Source of the DNA: Bacteroidota bacterium
Lineage (GTDB): Bacteria > Bacteroidota > Bacteroidia > NS11-12g > UBA955
Length of the DNA stretch: 35,273 bases
Assembly (NCBI GenBank): GCA_009918425.1
Contig: RGEC01000003.1
Location: 1 to 35,273 of the forward strand
Direction of reading: 5' to 3'
This document shows, in pieces, positions 19,531 to 29,212 of the stretch. Position numbers and translations under genes: made by a program. The notes under the pieces are model-generated. The model had not been told where the DNA came from and made no database searches. It was given only the letters and a program-made list of their open reading frames with translations. The number at the start of each line of letters is the position of its first letter. The stretch's first letter is position 1.

Positions 19531-19839
19531 TCACAATTTGATTTCAACTTCTACCCCGCTGGGCAGTTCTATTTTCATGAGGGCGTCTACGGTTTTGGTA
19601 GAGCCGTTATAAATGTCAATCAGTCTCTGATACGTGCAGTACTGAAACTGTTCACGTGCTTTCTTGTTTACGTGTGGTGAACGCAATACGGTGAATATCT
19701 TCTTGCGGGTAGGAAGAGGAACCGGTCCACTTACAACTACGTCTGTAGTGCGCACGGCCTTCACAATTTTCTCAGCGCTTTTATCCAGCAGGCTGTGATC
19801 GAAAGACTTTAATTTTATGCGAATCTTCTGGCTTAACAT
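19531..19839 (-). CDS. rpsJ: 30S ribosomal protein S10
   Basis: uS10 is a 30S head protein and NusE of antitermination complexes. It has 102 residues: [62 protein letters not shown]. It follows fusA by only 8 bp with no tuf gene between, so the str and S10 operons appear fused. Confidence 0.98.
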   Translation of the reverse strand: MLSQKIRIKLKSFDHSLLDKSAEKIVKAVRTTDVVVSGPVPLPTRKKIFTVLRSPHVNKKAREQFQYCTYQRLIDIYNGSTKTVDALMKIELPSGVEVEIKL

Positions 19840-19847
19840 TTTCTTAA

Positions 19848-21983
19848 TTATTTACTGGCTGCACCATTAACTTTCTTCAAAACCTCGTCTGCAATGTTGC
19901 GGGGAGTTTCTGAATAGTGACTGAATTCCATACTTGAAGTAGCGCGACCTGATGTGATGGTACGAAGGGTTGTTACGTATCCAAACATTTCACTCAGCGG
20001 AACTTTAGCTTTTACCACCTGAGAACCTGCGCGCTCATCAATACCCTCGAGTTGTCCACGGCGGCGGTTAAGGTCACCCATAACATCACCGGTATTTTCA
20101 GCAGGTGTTACCACCTCCAGCTTCATGATAGGTTCCAGCAAAACCGGACCGCAATTGCGGGCAGCTTCACGGAAACCGCCTCTGGCTGCAACTTCGAATG
20201 ACAATGAGTCGGAGTCAACAGGGTGGAAAGATCCATCAAACAGACGAACTTTTATTGAGCTGATAGGATAGCCTGCCAATACACCATTTTGCATAGCAGC
20301 CTTAAATCCTTTTTCAACCGAAGGTATAAATTCACGGGGAATGGATCCACCTACAATTTCATTCACAAACTGAAGACCTTCGCCTTTGAAATCAGCATCA
20401 GCAGGGCCCAGTTCGAATTGAATATCGGCAAACTTACCACGACCACCGGTTTGCTTTTTATAAACTTCGCGGTGGGTAAAGTTGCGGGTAATGGCTTCTT
20501 TGTAAGCAACCTGAGGAGCACCCTGATTACATTCCACTTTGAACTCGCGCTTCAGTCGGTCAACGATAATTTCAAGGTGCAATTCACCCATACCGGATAC
20601 AACTGTCTGGCCTGTATCCTGATCTGTCTGAACGCGGAAAGTAGGATCTTCTTCAGCAAGTTTGGCCAGCGCAGTACTGAGCTTATCGCTGTCGGCCTGC
20701 GTTTTGGGCTCGATAGCAAGACCAATTACCGGATCAGGGAAAACCATAGATTCAAGCACGATTGGGTGCTTTTCGTCACAAAGGGTATCACCGGTTTTGA
20801 TATCTTTGAAACCTACTGCAGCACCGATATCACCGGCACCCAGAGATTCAATAGCATTTTGTTTGTTGGCATGCATCTGGAAAATACGGCTGATACGTTC
20901 TTTGTTACCACTGCGGGTATTAAGCACGTAAGAACCGGCATCCAGTTTGCCACTGTAGGCACGCATAAATGCAAGGCGACCAACATAAGGATCGGTAGCA
21001 ATTTTGAAAGCCAGCGCACTGAAAGGATCATCGTAGGAAGGCTTACGGGTAATTTCAGCCTCAGTATCGGGGTTTGTACCTTTGATGCTTTCCTTGTCAA
21101 GTGGGCTGGGCATCAATTCCATAACCAGATCCAGCATGGTTTGTACACCTTTATTTTTGAAAGACGAACCACAAACCATCGGAACAATTTTCATTTCCAG
21201 TGTAGCCTGACGGAGTGCATTGAGGATTTCTCTTTCGGTAATGCTGTTGGGATCTTCGAAGAATTTCTCCATCAAAGTTACGTCGTATTCAGAAACAGCC
21301 TCGAGCAGCTTTTCGCGCCACTCATTGGCTTCTGCTTCCATTTCGGCAGGAATGGGAACTACCTGATAGGTCATGCCTTTATCAGCCTCATTCCAGATCA
21401 TTCCGCGGTTGTTAATCAAATCAACCACACCTTTAAAATTGTCTTCAGCACCAATGGGAAGCTGCAGGGGCACTGCATTACTACCTAACATATCACGTAC
21501 CTGATTTACTACATTCAGAAAATCGGCGCCTGCGCGGTCCATTTTATTTACAAAACCGATACGGGCAACATTGTAGTTATTGGCCAGGCGCCAGTTGGTT
21601 TCTGACTGTGGTTCAACACCGTCAACTGCGCTGAACAGGAAAACCAGACCATCGAGTACGCGGAGTGAGCGGTTTACTTCTACTGTGAAGTCTACGTGAC
21701 CGGGAGTATCAATGATATTGATGTGATATTCTTTTGTATCGGCATTGGGACGTCCGTCGGTAGTAGGATAGTTCCACTTAACCGTGGTTGCTGCTGAAGT
21801 AATGGTAATACCTCTCTCCTGCTCCTGAACCATCCAGTCCATGGTGGCAGCACCATCGTGCACTTCACCAATCTTGTGGTTCACGCCCGCATAATAAAGA
21901 ATGCGTTCTGTAGTAGTGGTTTTACCGGCATCAATGTGAGCGGCAATACCGATGTTTCTTGTGTATCTAAGGTCGCGTGACAT
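19848..21983 (-). CDS. fusA: Elongation factor G
   Basis: EF-G is the GTPase that drives translocation. It has 711 residues, the family norm. The G domain has [14 protein letters not shown] near residues 15-28, the switch [10 protein letters not shown] and [10 protein letters not shown]. Domain IV and V motifs follow ([63 protein letters not shown]). The start is ATG 21981-21983, 24 bp after rpsG. The 399-residue plus-strand ORF over it is an antisense shadow. Confidence 0.98.
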   Translation of the reverse strand: MSRDLRYTRNIGIAAHIDAGKTTTTERILYYAGVNHKIGEVHDGAATMDWMVQEQERGITITSAATTVKWNYPTTDGRPNADTKEYHINIIDTPGHVDFTVEVNRSLRVLDGLVFLFSAVDGVEPQSETNWRLANNYNVARIGFVNKMDRAGADFLNVVNQVRDMLGSNAVPLQLPIGAEDNFKGVVDLINNRGMIWNEADKGMTYQVVPIPAEMEAEANEWREKLLEAVSEYDVTLMEKFFEDPNSITEREILNALRQATLEMKIVPMVCGSSFKNKGVQTMLDLVMELMPSPLDKESIKGTNPDTEAEITRKPSYDDPFSALAFKIATDPYVGRLAFMRAYSGKLDAGSYVLNTRSGNKERISRIFQMHANKQNAIESLGAGDIGAAVGFKDIKTGDTLCDEKHPIVLESMVFPDPVIGLAIEPKTQADSDKLSTALAKLAEEDPTFRVQTDQDTGQTVVSGMGELHLEIIVDRLKREFKVECNQGAPQVAYKEAITRNFTHREVYKKQTGGRGKFADIQFELGPADADFKGEGLQFVNEIVGGSIPREFIPSVEKGFKAAMQNGVLAGYPISSIKVRLFDGSFHPVDSDSLSFEVAARGGFREAARNCGPVLLEPIMKLEVVTPAENTGDVMGDLNRRRGQLEGIDERAGSQVVKAKVPLSEMFGYVTTLRTITSGRATSSMEFSHYSETPRNIADEVLKKVNGAASK

Positions 21984-22007
21984 GAATCTTCTTCTCTTCT
22001 AATTATT

Positions 22008-22478
22008 TTAAACCCTAAAATGCGAGAAAGCCTTGTTGGCTTCAGCCATTTTGTGAGTATCTTCTTTTTTCTTTACTGCGGCACCTTCACCCCTGGAAGC
22101 GGCAAGAATTTCACCGGCCAGTTTTTCTGCCATTGATTTTTCGTTGCGCTTACGGGCATAACCTATCATCCACTTCATACCCACTGCAGTGCGGCGGCGG
22201 GGAGAAACTTCGGTAGGGATCTGGAAAGTAGCACCACCAACACGGCGGGCTTTAACTTCCACGGTAGGCATTACATTATTTAAAGCCTTGCGCCAGGTTT
22301 CAAGTCCGGGCTCATCGGGAGCTTTTTTCTCAACTATTTCCAGAGCATCATAGAACAGGCTGTATGCAAGAGACTTTTTGCCATCATACATCAGGCCGTT
22401 AACGAAACGCGTTACAACGGTGTCGTTGAACTTTGGATCGGGCAGAAGAATGCGTTTTTTAGCGCGGGTTTTTCTCAT
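22008..22478 (-). CDS. rpsG: 30S ribosomal protein S7
   Basis: uS7 nucleates the 30S head, and in E. coli it represses the str operon. It has 156 residues: [88 protein letters not shown], and a tail with [17 protein letters not shown]. It lies 34 bp after rpsL. Confidence 0.98.
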   Translation of the reverse strand: MRKTRAKKRILLPDPKFNDTVVTRFVNGLMYDGKKSLAYSLFYDALEIVEKKAPDEPGLETWRKALNNVMPTVEVKARRVGGATFQIPTEVSPRRRTAVGMKWMIGYARKRNEKSMAEKLAGEILAASRGEGAAVKKKEDTHKMAEANKAFSHFRV

Positions 22479-22512
22479 GGTCTGTCAGGTATACCTATAT
22501 ATAGTGTTGAAC

Positions 22513-22890
22513 TTATTTTTTCTTGGGACGTTTGGTGCCATACTTGGAACGGCGCTGATTGCGGCCTTCCACACCGGCTGTATCGAGCGCACCGCGTACG
22601 ATGTGGTAACGAACACCGGGAAGATCTTTTACCCTACCGCCACGAACCAGCACGATGCTGTGTTCCTGAAGGTTGTGACCTTCACCGGGGATGTAGGCAT
22701 TCACTTCCTTGCCATTGCTCAAACGAACACGGGCAACTTTGCGAAGTGCAGAGTTAGGTTTCTTAGGCGTGGTGGTGTATACACGGGTGCAAACACCACG
22801 GCGCTGGGGGCATGAATCAAGGGCGGGCGACTTGCTCTTCCAGAGCGTCTCCTGGCGACCTTTGCGTATTAACTGTTGAATAGTAGGCAT
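22513..22890 (-). CDS. rpsL: 30S ribosomal protein S12
   Basis: uS12 is in the decoding centre and is the classic streptomycin-resistance locus. It has 125 residues: [13 protein letters not shown], then [88 protein letters not shown]. The Lys residues mutated in resistant strains (PKKPNS and RVKDLPG regions) are wild type. It is the first gene of the 17 kb ribosomal cluster, with its own promoter and an SD-like GAGGAG 5 nt before the ATG. Confidence 0.98.
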   Translation of the reverse strand: MPTIQQLIRKGRQETLWKSKSPALDSCPQRRGVCTRVYTTTPKKPNSALRKVARVRLSNGKEVNAYIPGEGHNLQEHSIVLVRGGRVKDLPGVRYHIVRGALDTAGVEGRNQRRSKYGTKRPKKK

Positions 22891-22895
22891 ACTAT

Positions 22896-22901
22896 CTCCT
22901 C
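22896..22901 (-). promoter_or_regulatory. Shine-Dalgarno-like GAGGAG before rpsL
   Basis: The minus-strand sequence GAGGAG lies 5 nt before the rpsL ATG. Most other starts in the window show only A/T-rich leaders, as usual in this phylum, so the motif stands out. Confidence 0.5.
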
Positions 22902-22912
22902 AAAAAGGGCAG

Positions 22913-22943
22913 CAAAAATACAGCTATTTTTTCGCAAAACCAA
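22913..22943 (-). promoter_or_regulatory. Main promoter of the str-S10-spc cluster
   Basis: Read on the minus strand: TTG (22941-22943), 20 nt, TATTTTTG (22913-22920). It ends 22 nt before the rpsL ATG. The spacing and -7 octamer are identical to those of the infA promoter. Confidence 0.82.
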
Positions 22944-22982
22944 CACTGTAAGTAAAATTTTCTTAATCCCCCGAAATAATAT

Positions 22983-22990
22983 TAAGTTTG
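22983..22990 (+). promoter_or_regulatory. Candidate -7 element for the sulfatase-fold gene
   Basis: TAAGTTTG matches TAnnTTTG on the plus strand, in the gap divergent from rpsL. I see no TTG at the expected -33 place (TTTTC instead), so this is tentative. It would put the transcript start after the track's ORF start. Confidence 0.4.
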
Positions 22991-23022
22991 TGTTACCAAA
23001 ACCCCAGAATTTCGCATCAGAA

Positions 23023-24930
23023 TTGAGATTGAGAAGCTTCATACAAAAAATTTTCACGTTCACTATTTTACGTCAGGCAGTTTTTGCCTTGTTGATAATG
23101 ACGCTTTCAAGGGTCTTTTGGGGGATTTTTAATCATGAAATTTTTGCAGATGCCGAAAAATCTGAAATTGTCACCGCAGTGCTTTGGGGAATATTTTTCG
23201 ACCTTCCCCTCCTCGCCTATTTCTTCCTGCCTTTGTGGATTTGGATGATTTTCCTACCCTCTCAAGCCGCAGAACGGCCCTACATATCCAGGGTTTTGAT
23301 GCTGCTGGGAACAAGTCCGATTTTGATACTTAATGGTATCGACACTGCCTACAGCCGTATTTCAGGCCGCAGAAGTGGCGTCGAGCTTTTTGACATTCTC
23401 TCCGATCCTGGCAATTCCACTGCGGGGTATATTGCAGATTACTGGCCAGCGGCTCTCCTGCTTTCATTTTTATTATTTCTCATTTATAAATATACGCCTC
23501 AGGGTGGCCTTCCTGTCTATGATGATATAAGGTCACAATGGAGAAGAGCTTTGATGGTGTTTCTTGCGTTTGTATCCATATGGATTTTCAGTGCAAGAGG
23601 CGGATTTCACCTTAAGCCGTTGTGTACACTTCACGCCGGACTTTATGTGCGGCCTGAGCTGACCTCACTAACCGTAAGCACACCTCTAAATATAATATCA
23701 ATGCCAGGCGGCGAAGAAGTGCCGGAAATCAGGTTTATGGATTTAAAGGTTGCTGAGGAAATCGTAAAACCTGTCTATTACAATAAAAACTTCACCAAAG
23801 ATGGGCGCAAACAGAATATCATTCTGATTATTGTAGAAAGCCTGGGACGTGATTACACAGGTTTTCTGAACGGAAAGGCCTACACCCCATTTCTGGATAC
23901 CTTCAGCCGACATTGTATCAATTTCAGGTATTGTTATGCCAATGGAACGCGAAGTATTGAAATGGTTCCCAGTATTTTTTGCGGTATGCCCGGTATGATC
24001 GAAACGCACTATTTAAATAGCGGATATGCCGGCAACAACATTGAAAATGCCTTTGGCGTTTTTAACAAGGCTGGTTACAGTACTGCTTTTTTTCACGGAG
24101 CGGCTAATGGTACCATGTTTTTTCAGGGATTTTTACAGCAAACCGGCAAAGTGCAGTACTTTGGGCGCGATGAGTATCCACCAAAAGACTACGAACGCGA
24201 TTATGACGGTAACTGGGGAATATTTGATGAACCATATCTGCATTATTTTCTGAAATGCTGCGACACCATGAAAAAACCATTTTTCAACGCGGTATTTACA
24301 TTATCATCGCATCATCCCTACAAGGTTCCTGCTCATCTGGACAATAAGTTTCCAAAAGGCAAGCTTCCGATTCACAAAAGCATAAGGTATACAGACTATG
24401 CTTTACAATCCTTCTTTGAAAAAGCCAGACGGTATCCCTGGTTCAACAATACTTTGTTTGTGATTACCGGAGACCATACCAGTTATGGTGAAGAAGACTA
24501 TTTCTATAGTCCCAGCGGTCATTTTGAAATCCCTTTGTTAATTTATGGGAATCAGATTAAACCTACAGTGATAGACAAAACGGTTTCGCAATGTGATATA
24601 GTGCCCGCAGTTATGCATCTTACCGGTGTCAAGGCCCAATTTTATGGATTTGGCAAAAATCCTTTCGATTCCACATACAAAGGATATAGCTTCCACAAAG
24701 AGAAAAACCTGTACTATATTATCAGATATCCCTATGCGCTTGGGATAGATGCAGACGGTACCGTTAAAGATTTTCATCTTCAATACAGAAACCGGAAAAA
24801 ACCCGTAATTCTGAAAAGAGAGGGCGCACTTTACGACTCACTGATGCTAACCTTGAAAGCTCATGTGCAGCTTTTCACACACAATGTGCGGAAAAACAAG
24901 TGGTTCATCAAACAACCCGCCGAACATTAA
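23023..24930 (+). CDS. LtaS-like sulfatase-fold membrane protein (phosphoglycerol transferase type)
   Basis: This is a membrane-anchored member of the alkaline phosphatase/sulfatase superfamily, LTA-synthase-like group. It likely acts on phospholipid head groups or glycans at the periplasmic face. The N-terminal half has about five hydrophobic helices (FALLIMTLSRVFWGIF, VLWGIFFDLPLLAYFFLPLWIW and others). The extracytoplasmic domain carries Glu272 (ESLGRDYTGF), the probable nucleophile Thr309 (NGTRSIEMVPSIFCGMPG), HHPY, and metal ligands Asp484-His485 (ITGDHTSYG). The start is uncertain. The track's ATG at 22876 overlaps rpsL and its promoter. TTG 23023 or 23029 keeps the first helix, while ATG 23098 cuts it. 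The substrate is not determinable here. Confidence 0.88.
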   Translation: MRLRSFIQKIFTFTILRQAVFALLIMTLSRVFWGIFNHEIFADAEKSEIVTAVLWGIFFDLPLLAYFFLPLWIWMIFLPSQAAERPYISRVLMLLGTSPILILNGIDTAYSRISGRRSGVELFDILSDPGNSTAGYIADYWPAALLLSFLLFLIYKYTPQGGLPVYDDIRSQWRRALMVFLAFVSIWIFSARGGFHLKPLCTLHAGLYVRPELTSLTVSTPLNIISMPGGEEVPEIRFMDLKVAEEIVKPVYYNKNFTKDGRKQNIILIIVESLGRDYTGFLNGKAYTPFLDTFSRHCINFRYCYANGTRSIEMVPSIFCGMPGMIETHYLNSGYAGNNIENAFGVFNKAGYSTAFFHGAANGTMFFQGFLQQTGKVQYFGRDEYPPKDYERDYDGNWGIFDEPYLHYFLKCCDTMKKPFFNAVFTLSSHHPYKVPAHLDNKFPKGKLPIHKSIRYTDYALQSFFEKARRYPWFNNTLFVITGDHTSYGEEDYFYSPSGHFEIPLLIYGNQIKPTVIDKTVSQCDIVPAVMHLTGVKAQFYGFGKNPFDSTYKGYSFHKEKNLYYIIRYPYALGIDADGTVKDFHLQYRNRKKPVILKREGALYDSLMLTLKAHVQLFTHNVRKNKWFIKQPAEH

Positions 24931-24969
24931 AAGCGTCTTAGTGGAACACTTTTTGATTATAAAAGCTAG

Positions 24970-26100
24970 ATGATAAAACGGATTTACACTTTTGGGATTA
25001 TTGCGATGCTTACATGCAGATTGGTCGGACAAATGACACCCAAAACCGATGGTCCTAAAATTGAATTTGCTGAAAAGCAGCATAATTTCGGAGACATTAG
25101 GGAAGATATAAAATATGCAACCCACCGATTTACATTTAAGAACCTAGGAAATAAGGACTTGTTTATCAGCACGGTGCAAACCAGCTGTGGATGTACTACA
25201 CCTGACTGGACAAGAGACACTATCAAACCCGGGCAAAGCGGTTTTGTAGATGCCAAATATGAAACAATAGGAAGAATAGGCAGTTTTCAAAAAACCATTA
25301 CTGTGTACAGCAATGCCGTAAATTTTCCGTTCGTACACCTTGATATTTCGGGAAATGTTCTGAAAGAGATAATCAAGAAAGAGCCTGAATACACTTCCCC
25401 GGGGCAAATTACCTTTACCCCACCCACCGTTAGTTTCAAGCCTCTATTCGACCACAAGGCCGATACACAAACCCTGCGCATAACCAATGGCACTTTGTAC
25501 AGCACTCAATTTAACGCATTGGAAAACCTGCCTGCATTTTGTCAGGTGATTGGCATGCCGCAAACTCTTGAGCCCAATGAAAGTGCCAAAGTGAAAATTG
25601 TGCTGGACGGCAGAAAAATCAATACTTATGGTTTTGGTGCGTTTGAAGTAGCTGTTCCTTCCGATAATGTTCTTTTCCCTTATAACGGTTTTTACGTAGC
25701 CTACGAGCGCAAGCAGTATTTCCCAAAGATGAGTGCAAAAGAACTTGCCAAAGCAGCAAAGCTATCCACAGATAAAACGGTAATTGACTTAGGAAGTGCT
25801 GAGAGCGGCGAGATTTTCAATACCCAATTTACATTTACCAATTTGGGCAAGTCAGATTTAAAACTTCATGAAATTACACCACAGTGCCCATGCGTGAAGG
25901 TTGAATATAGCAAAAATGTGTTAAAACCGGGCGAGAGCATGGCAGTAAAAATGCGGTTTGATACCGGAATCAAGCATGGGAAAAGCACACAAACCATTAA
26001 TATTATCAGCAACGACCCTACACAACCTGAAAGAAGCCTCTACCTGGTGGCGCATCTACCCGAAAGAGATAAGCCGAAATGTGCTACCTGCCCTCGGTAA
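24970..26100 (+). CDS. Exported protein with two DUF1573 domains
   Basis: This is a secreted or periplasmic protein of unknown function, 376 residues. After an N-terminal hydrophobic leader (RIYTFGIIAMLTCRLVGQ) comes one DUF1573 (Ig-like, ASH/MSP-related) domain at about 30-125 with KFTFKNLGN-type strands, C74-G-C76 and KPGQSGFVDAKYE. A middle linker domain follows, then a second DUF1573 at about 265-365 with C306-P-C308, KPGESMAVKMRFD and TINIISNDP. It ends PKCATCPR, a CxxC at the extreme C-terminus. It starts 39 bp after the sulfatase-fold gene on the same strand, so the two may be co-transcribed. Confidence 0.88.
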   Translation: MIKRIYTFGIIAMLTCRLVGQMTPKTDGPKIEFAEKQHNFGDIREDIKYATHRFTFKNLGNKDLFISTVQTSCGCTTPDWTRDTIKPGQSGFVDAKYETIGRIGSFQKTITVYSNAVNFPFVHLDISGNVLKEIIKKEPEYTSPGQITFTPPTVSFKPLFDHKADTQTLRITNGTLYSTQFNALENLPAFCQVIGMPQTLEPNESAKVKIVLDGRKINTYGFGAFEVAVPSDNVLFPYNGFYVAYERKQYFPKMSAKELAKAAKLSTDKTVIDLGSAESGEIFNTQFTFTNLGKSDLKLHEITPQCPCVKVEYSKNVLKPGESMAVKMRFDTGIKHGKSTQTINIISNDPTQPERSLYLVAHLPERDKPKCATCPR

Positions 26101-26105
26101 TTGTT

Positions 26106-26822
26106 TTAGCGCAGGTTGTGATAAACATTCTGAACATCATCATCTGATTCCAGGCGTTCTATAAGTTCCAATACTTCATTTGCCTGAGATTCTTCAAGAT
26201 CCACAAAAGAATTGGGAATATATTGCAATTCTGCACTGGCCGCCTCTATACCTAGTTCTTCCAATCCCTTCTGCATATTGCCAAAATCTGTGAAGCTGGT
26301 ATATACATAAACATCATCCTCATCTATGGCCAAATCTTCACAGCCAAAGTCTATAATTTCCAGTTCAAATTCATCGAGATCCTTGCCTTTAAGGGCTGAT
26401 TTGGATATTTTAAAGACACCTTTGCGCGTAAATACAAAATCGAGAGAACCTGTTTTGCCCAGAGCACCATCGCACTTATTGAAATGGGAACGAACATTGG
26501 CAACAGTTCGGGTATTGTTATCGGTTGCGGATTCAACCAGAATGGCTACGCCATGCGGCCCGTAGCCTTCGTATTTAATTTCCTCGTAGCCGGCGGTATC
26601 TTTATCGCTGGCACGCTTGATGGCTGCTTCCACCCTGTCTTTAGGCATATTCACGCTTTTGGCATTTTGAATAGCCATGCGCAGACGTGGATTGTAATCA
26701 GGATTTACACCGCCCTGCCTTACAGCTATGGCAATTTCTTTTCCTATGCGGGTAAATTGCTTCGCCATGCGATCAAAGCGGGCAAACATTTTGTGTTTTC
26801 GTTTTTCGAATATGCGTCCCAT
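26106..26822 (-). CDS. yebC: YebC/PmpR family protein
   Basis: This family was long annotated as a transcriptional regulator, and some members are now reported to act on the ribosome. It has 238 residues: MGRIFEKRKHKMFARFDRMAKQFTRIGKEIAIAVRQGG, PRLRMAIQNAKSVNMPKDRVEAAIKRA, YEGYGPHGVAILVESATDNNTRTVANVRSHF, GSLDFVF, and the C-terminal PNSFVDLEES. Its stop is 5 bp from the convergent DUF1573 gene. A candidate -7 element (TAATTTTG, 26831-26838) lies 8 nt upstream. Confidence 0.95.
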   Translation of the reverse strand: MGRIFEKRKHKMFARFDRMAKQFTRIGKEIAIAVRQGGVNPDYNPRLRMAIQNAKSVNMPKDRVEAAIKRASDKDTAGYEEIKYEGYGPHGVAILVESATDNNTRTVANVRSHFNKCDGALGKTGSLDFVFTRKGVFKISKSALKGKDLDEFELEIIDFGCEDLAIDEDDVYVYTSFTDFGNMQKGLEELGIEAASAELQYIPNSFVDLEESQANEVLELIERLESDDDVQNVYHNLR

Positions 26823-26830
26823 TTATTCGG

Positions 26831-26838
26831 CAAAATTA
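26831..26838 (-). promoter_or_regulatory. Candidate -7 element for yebC
   Basis: The minus-strand TAATTTTG fits TAnnTTTG and ends 8 nt before the yebC ATG. No TTG is found at the right -33 distance, so support is partial. Confidence 0.35.
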
Positions 26839-26867
26839 ATACAAGGATGTGTAAGGTAGAGAAAAAG

Positions 26868-26895
26868 AAAAGGGGAAACCCGTGTTTCCCCTTTT
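26868..26895 (-). terminator. Terminator of the TonB-receptor transcript
   Basis: A perfect 12-bp inverted repeat (AAAAGGGGAAAC / GTTTCCCCTTTT, 4-nt loop) lies 19 nt past the receptor stop. On the minus strand it is followed by CTTTTTC. It should insulate yebC from read-through. Confidence 0.88.
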
Positions 26896-26914
26896 CAAAG
26901 CGATTAACCCACAG

Positions 26915-29143
26915 TTAAAATGAGAGCCTTACTGATGCTACCAGATTTCTTCCGGGGGCTGAAATTCCGCTTGAAAAAACACGATAATTTAAATCAAGTA
27001 CATTCTCAACGGCAAAAGATGCTGCCAGATTTTTATTCACCTGCCAGCTAGCACGCAAATTGTATGTTTGCCAAGCCGGTGTTTCTCCACCTGGTGCATA
27101 CTGGGCATTATCTTCTCCGCTGGGGCTGTATTCTCGCCTGATTTTTCGGCCGTTGAACAACATAAATGCTTCCCACTGCCATTCCTCGCTTGACCAACGC
27201 AAACCCAGTCTGCCATGATCTGGCGCAATATGATCTATGGGTGTCCATAAAGCTTTCTCAGCTGACTTATAACGCCCAAAAGTACTGTTGTAATTTACAT
27301 CTGCAAATAACCCTTCTATGAGATGAATTTTTGCGGCAAAATAACCTCCTGTTACATATCCAAGAGCTGAATTACCCATTTGAAAAACAGGGGTACGCTG
27401 ACCTTCAAAATCAAAGGAATCATCACCATTATAAATACCGGGGCCATCAATCAGCAACTGGGTTATGCGGGTGTAATAACCTCCCATTTCCAGATGTATT
27501 TTCTTTCGGTCTAGGCGAAATCCAAGATCCAGGGTGCGGGTGCGCTCAGGTTTCAGGTCTTTGTTAGGAATGACCAGTTTTCTGCCGGGCACACTCTCAA
27601 ACAGTTTGGTCATATCATCCACATTTGGATTTCTGAAACCTGCAGCAAGACTGGCTTTGAAAAACAATCCGTCCCAATCCATTTTTTTGGAAAGTCCGAG
27701 GTTATAAACCGGGGCAAGACTGCTTATTTCAGCCAATTGGTAGGGTAACTTTAAAAAATTATCAGAACTAAAACTGGCATTAAGCTGATAATAAGTTAAG
27801 CGAAATCCTCCCTCGAGGATGAAATCATGGGGTTTAATGGCGTAAATGGCATTGGCGAATAAGGCAGAAGACATTGTATTAGCTCCGCCATCAGCATACC
27901 GGGTATTCTTACTGGCAGCAATCTCACCTGTTTTTACATTTTTGGTTGAGGCAGTAGACTGAACTTTATTTACAACCCATTCTGCCCCGCCCTGTATTTG
28001 AAAATCTGGCTTCACATTCACTACGAAATCGTAGTTAACGGCTGTCATTCCGACTTTATCCAGCTGTGTAAGTTCGGATTCATTCCCAAACCGCCTGGTG
28101 ACCCTTCCTACACTTGTGGTTTGGTGAGATAAAATCAGTCTGTGATTCCAGCCATCCTTTTTAGGAATCAACAAAGTGTAAGAAAAAAAATCTCTGTTTT
28201 GAGGAACGTAATTCCATGTGGCAAAGCGGAATTTTCCGGCAGAAATATCTGTAAGCCTGTCATATCTTGGCACAGCATCTGCCCTAGACAGCTGCATATT
28301 CAGCGTATGGATAAGATTTCCCGATTTTACCGAAAGCTTAGAAAACACATCATTCTGTGTGTAGGCACTTCCCAGTTGCACGTAGGGATTGTCATTCAAC
28401 AACATGGTATCTCTATTGTATATTCTGGCGCTGTAATAGCTGCGCAAGCCAAAAGTATCCCAATGTGAAAAATGTCTTTGCTGGCCCATACGAAGATTAC
28501 TGAAATCGCTGCTCGTAGTACTAAAAACCCATGCTACATTCTTTCCGCTCAATTCCATATTAACATTGGAAATTGCGGCACTGGCCGCTGACATATACCT
28601 AAAATTGGCGTTGGCACCGGCAAATCCAAAATTAGCATTCCGGAATTTAGGATCACGGGTTTTCATATATACTACCCCACCAAGGGCATCGCTGCCAAAC
28701 TGGGTAGAACCTGAACCAAAGAAAACTTCAGTTCTGTCAAGCATAAATTGATCGACAGTAATTATATCCTGTAAATGTCCTGCTCGGTATGTGGCGTTGT
28801 TCATGCGAACCCCGTCAACAACGAGTAAAACCCTACTAGATTCAAAACCACGGAGAACCGGGCTGCCACCACCCAACTGGCTTTTCTGCACAAAAACCTG
28901 TCCGGTCTGAGATAACATATCTGCCATCGTACCTTGTTGCGCAAGCTGCATCTGTCTGGCAGAAATAACTTCAATCTGACGGGTCGTATTGGCTCTGCTT
29001 GAGCCAAATCGCTGCGCTGAAACCAAAATTTCGTCCATGGTCTCCAGCTCGGCTGTGTCTTTGATTTTATTTAGTTGCTCATTCTGAGCCCTGACTGCCA
29101 TGATTAATACAAGCATGACAATCAATAATGATTGTTTTTTCAT
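26915..29143 (-). CDS. TonB-dependent outer-membrane receptor (hemoglobin/heme-type)
   Basis: This is an outer-membrane active transporter powered by TonB. It has 742 residues: signal peptide MKKQSLLIVMLVLIMAVRAQ, a TonB-box-like MDEILVSA near residue 36, then the plug (MADMLSQTGQVFVQKSQLGGGSPVLRGFESSRVLLVVDGVRMNNATYRAGHLQDI, VFFGSGSTQFGSDALGGVVYM). The 22-strand barrel ends LVASVRLSF. There is no N-terminal carboxypeptidase-like domain and no SusD partner. The plug motifs and FRNPNVDDMTKLFE with NKDLKPERT recall the hemoglobin/transferrin receptor group, so heme or iron uptake is likely but not proven. It follows an unknown membrane protein gene by 69 bp and is ended by a strong hairpin. Confidence 0.94.
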   Translation of the reverse strand: MKKQSLLIVMLVLIMAVRAQNEQLNKIKDTAELETMDEILVSAQRFGSSRANTTRQIEVISARQMQLAQQGTMADMLSQTGQVFVQKSQLGGGSPVLRGFESSRVLLVVDGVRMNNATYRAGHLQDIITVDQFMLDRTEVFFGSGSTQFGSDALGGVVYMKTRDPKFRNANFGFAGANANFRYMSAASAAISNVNMELSGKNVAWVFSTTSSDFSNLRMGQQRHFSHWDTFGLRSYYSARIYNRDTMLLNDNPYVQLGSAYTQNDVFSKLSVKSGNLIHTLNMQLSRADAVPRYDRLTDISAGKFRFATWNYVPQNRDFFSYTLLIPKKDGWNHRLILSHQTTSVGRVTRRFGNESELTQLDKVGMTAVNYDFVVNVKPDFQIQGGAEWVVNKVQSTASTKNVKTGEIAASKNTRYADGGANTMSSALFANAIYAIKPHDFILEGGFRLTYYQLNASFSSDNFLKLPYQLAEISSLAPVYNLGLSKKMDWDGLFFKASLAAGFRNPNVDDMTKLFESVPGRKLVIPNKDLKPERTRTLDLGFRLDRKKIHLEMGGYYTRITQLLIDGPGIYNGDDSFDFEGQRTPVFQMGNSALGYVTGGYFAAKIHLIEGLFADVNYNSTFGRYKSAEKALWTPIDHIAPDHGRLGLRWSSEEWQWEAFMLFNGRKIRREYSPSGEDNAQYAPGGETPAWQTYNLRASWQVNKNLAASFAVENVLDLNYRVFSSGISAPGRNLVASVRLSF

Positions 29144-29212
29144 TTTTATTTTTTTGAAAGTGAATAGAAAAGAGGAACATCAGTTAATCAGATTTTGTCG
29201 AAATCTACAACT

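Noticed and set aside
20289-21488. 399-residue plus-strand ORF opposite fusA
   Set aside because: Antisense shadow of a highly conserved EF-G gene; the translation has no domain and its stop-free run reflects fusA codon use.
22485-22500. Palindrome AGGTATACCT in the rpsL-rpsG gap
   Set aside because: Ten bases is too short to call an operator or attenuator without conservation data.
22876-23022. Track start of the sulfatase-fold ORF at ATG 22876
   Set aside because: It overlaps the rpsL start and its promoter on the other strand and adds a basic leader unlike the family.
24931-24969. Small AGTG-GAA-CACT hairpin with T-run after the sulfatase-fold gene
   Set aside because: A 4-bp stem is too weak to call a terminator, and the next gene follows closely on the same strand.
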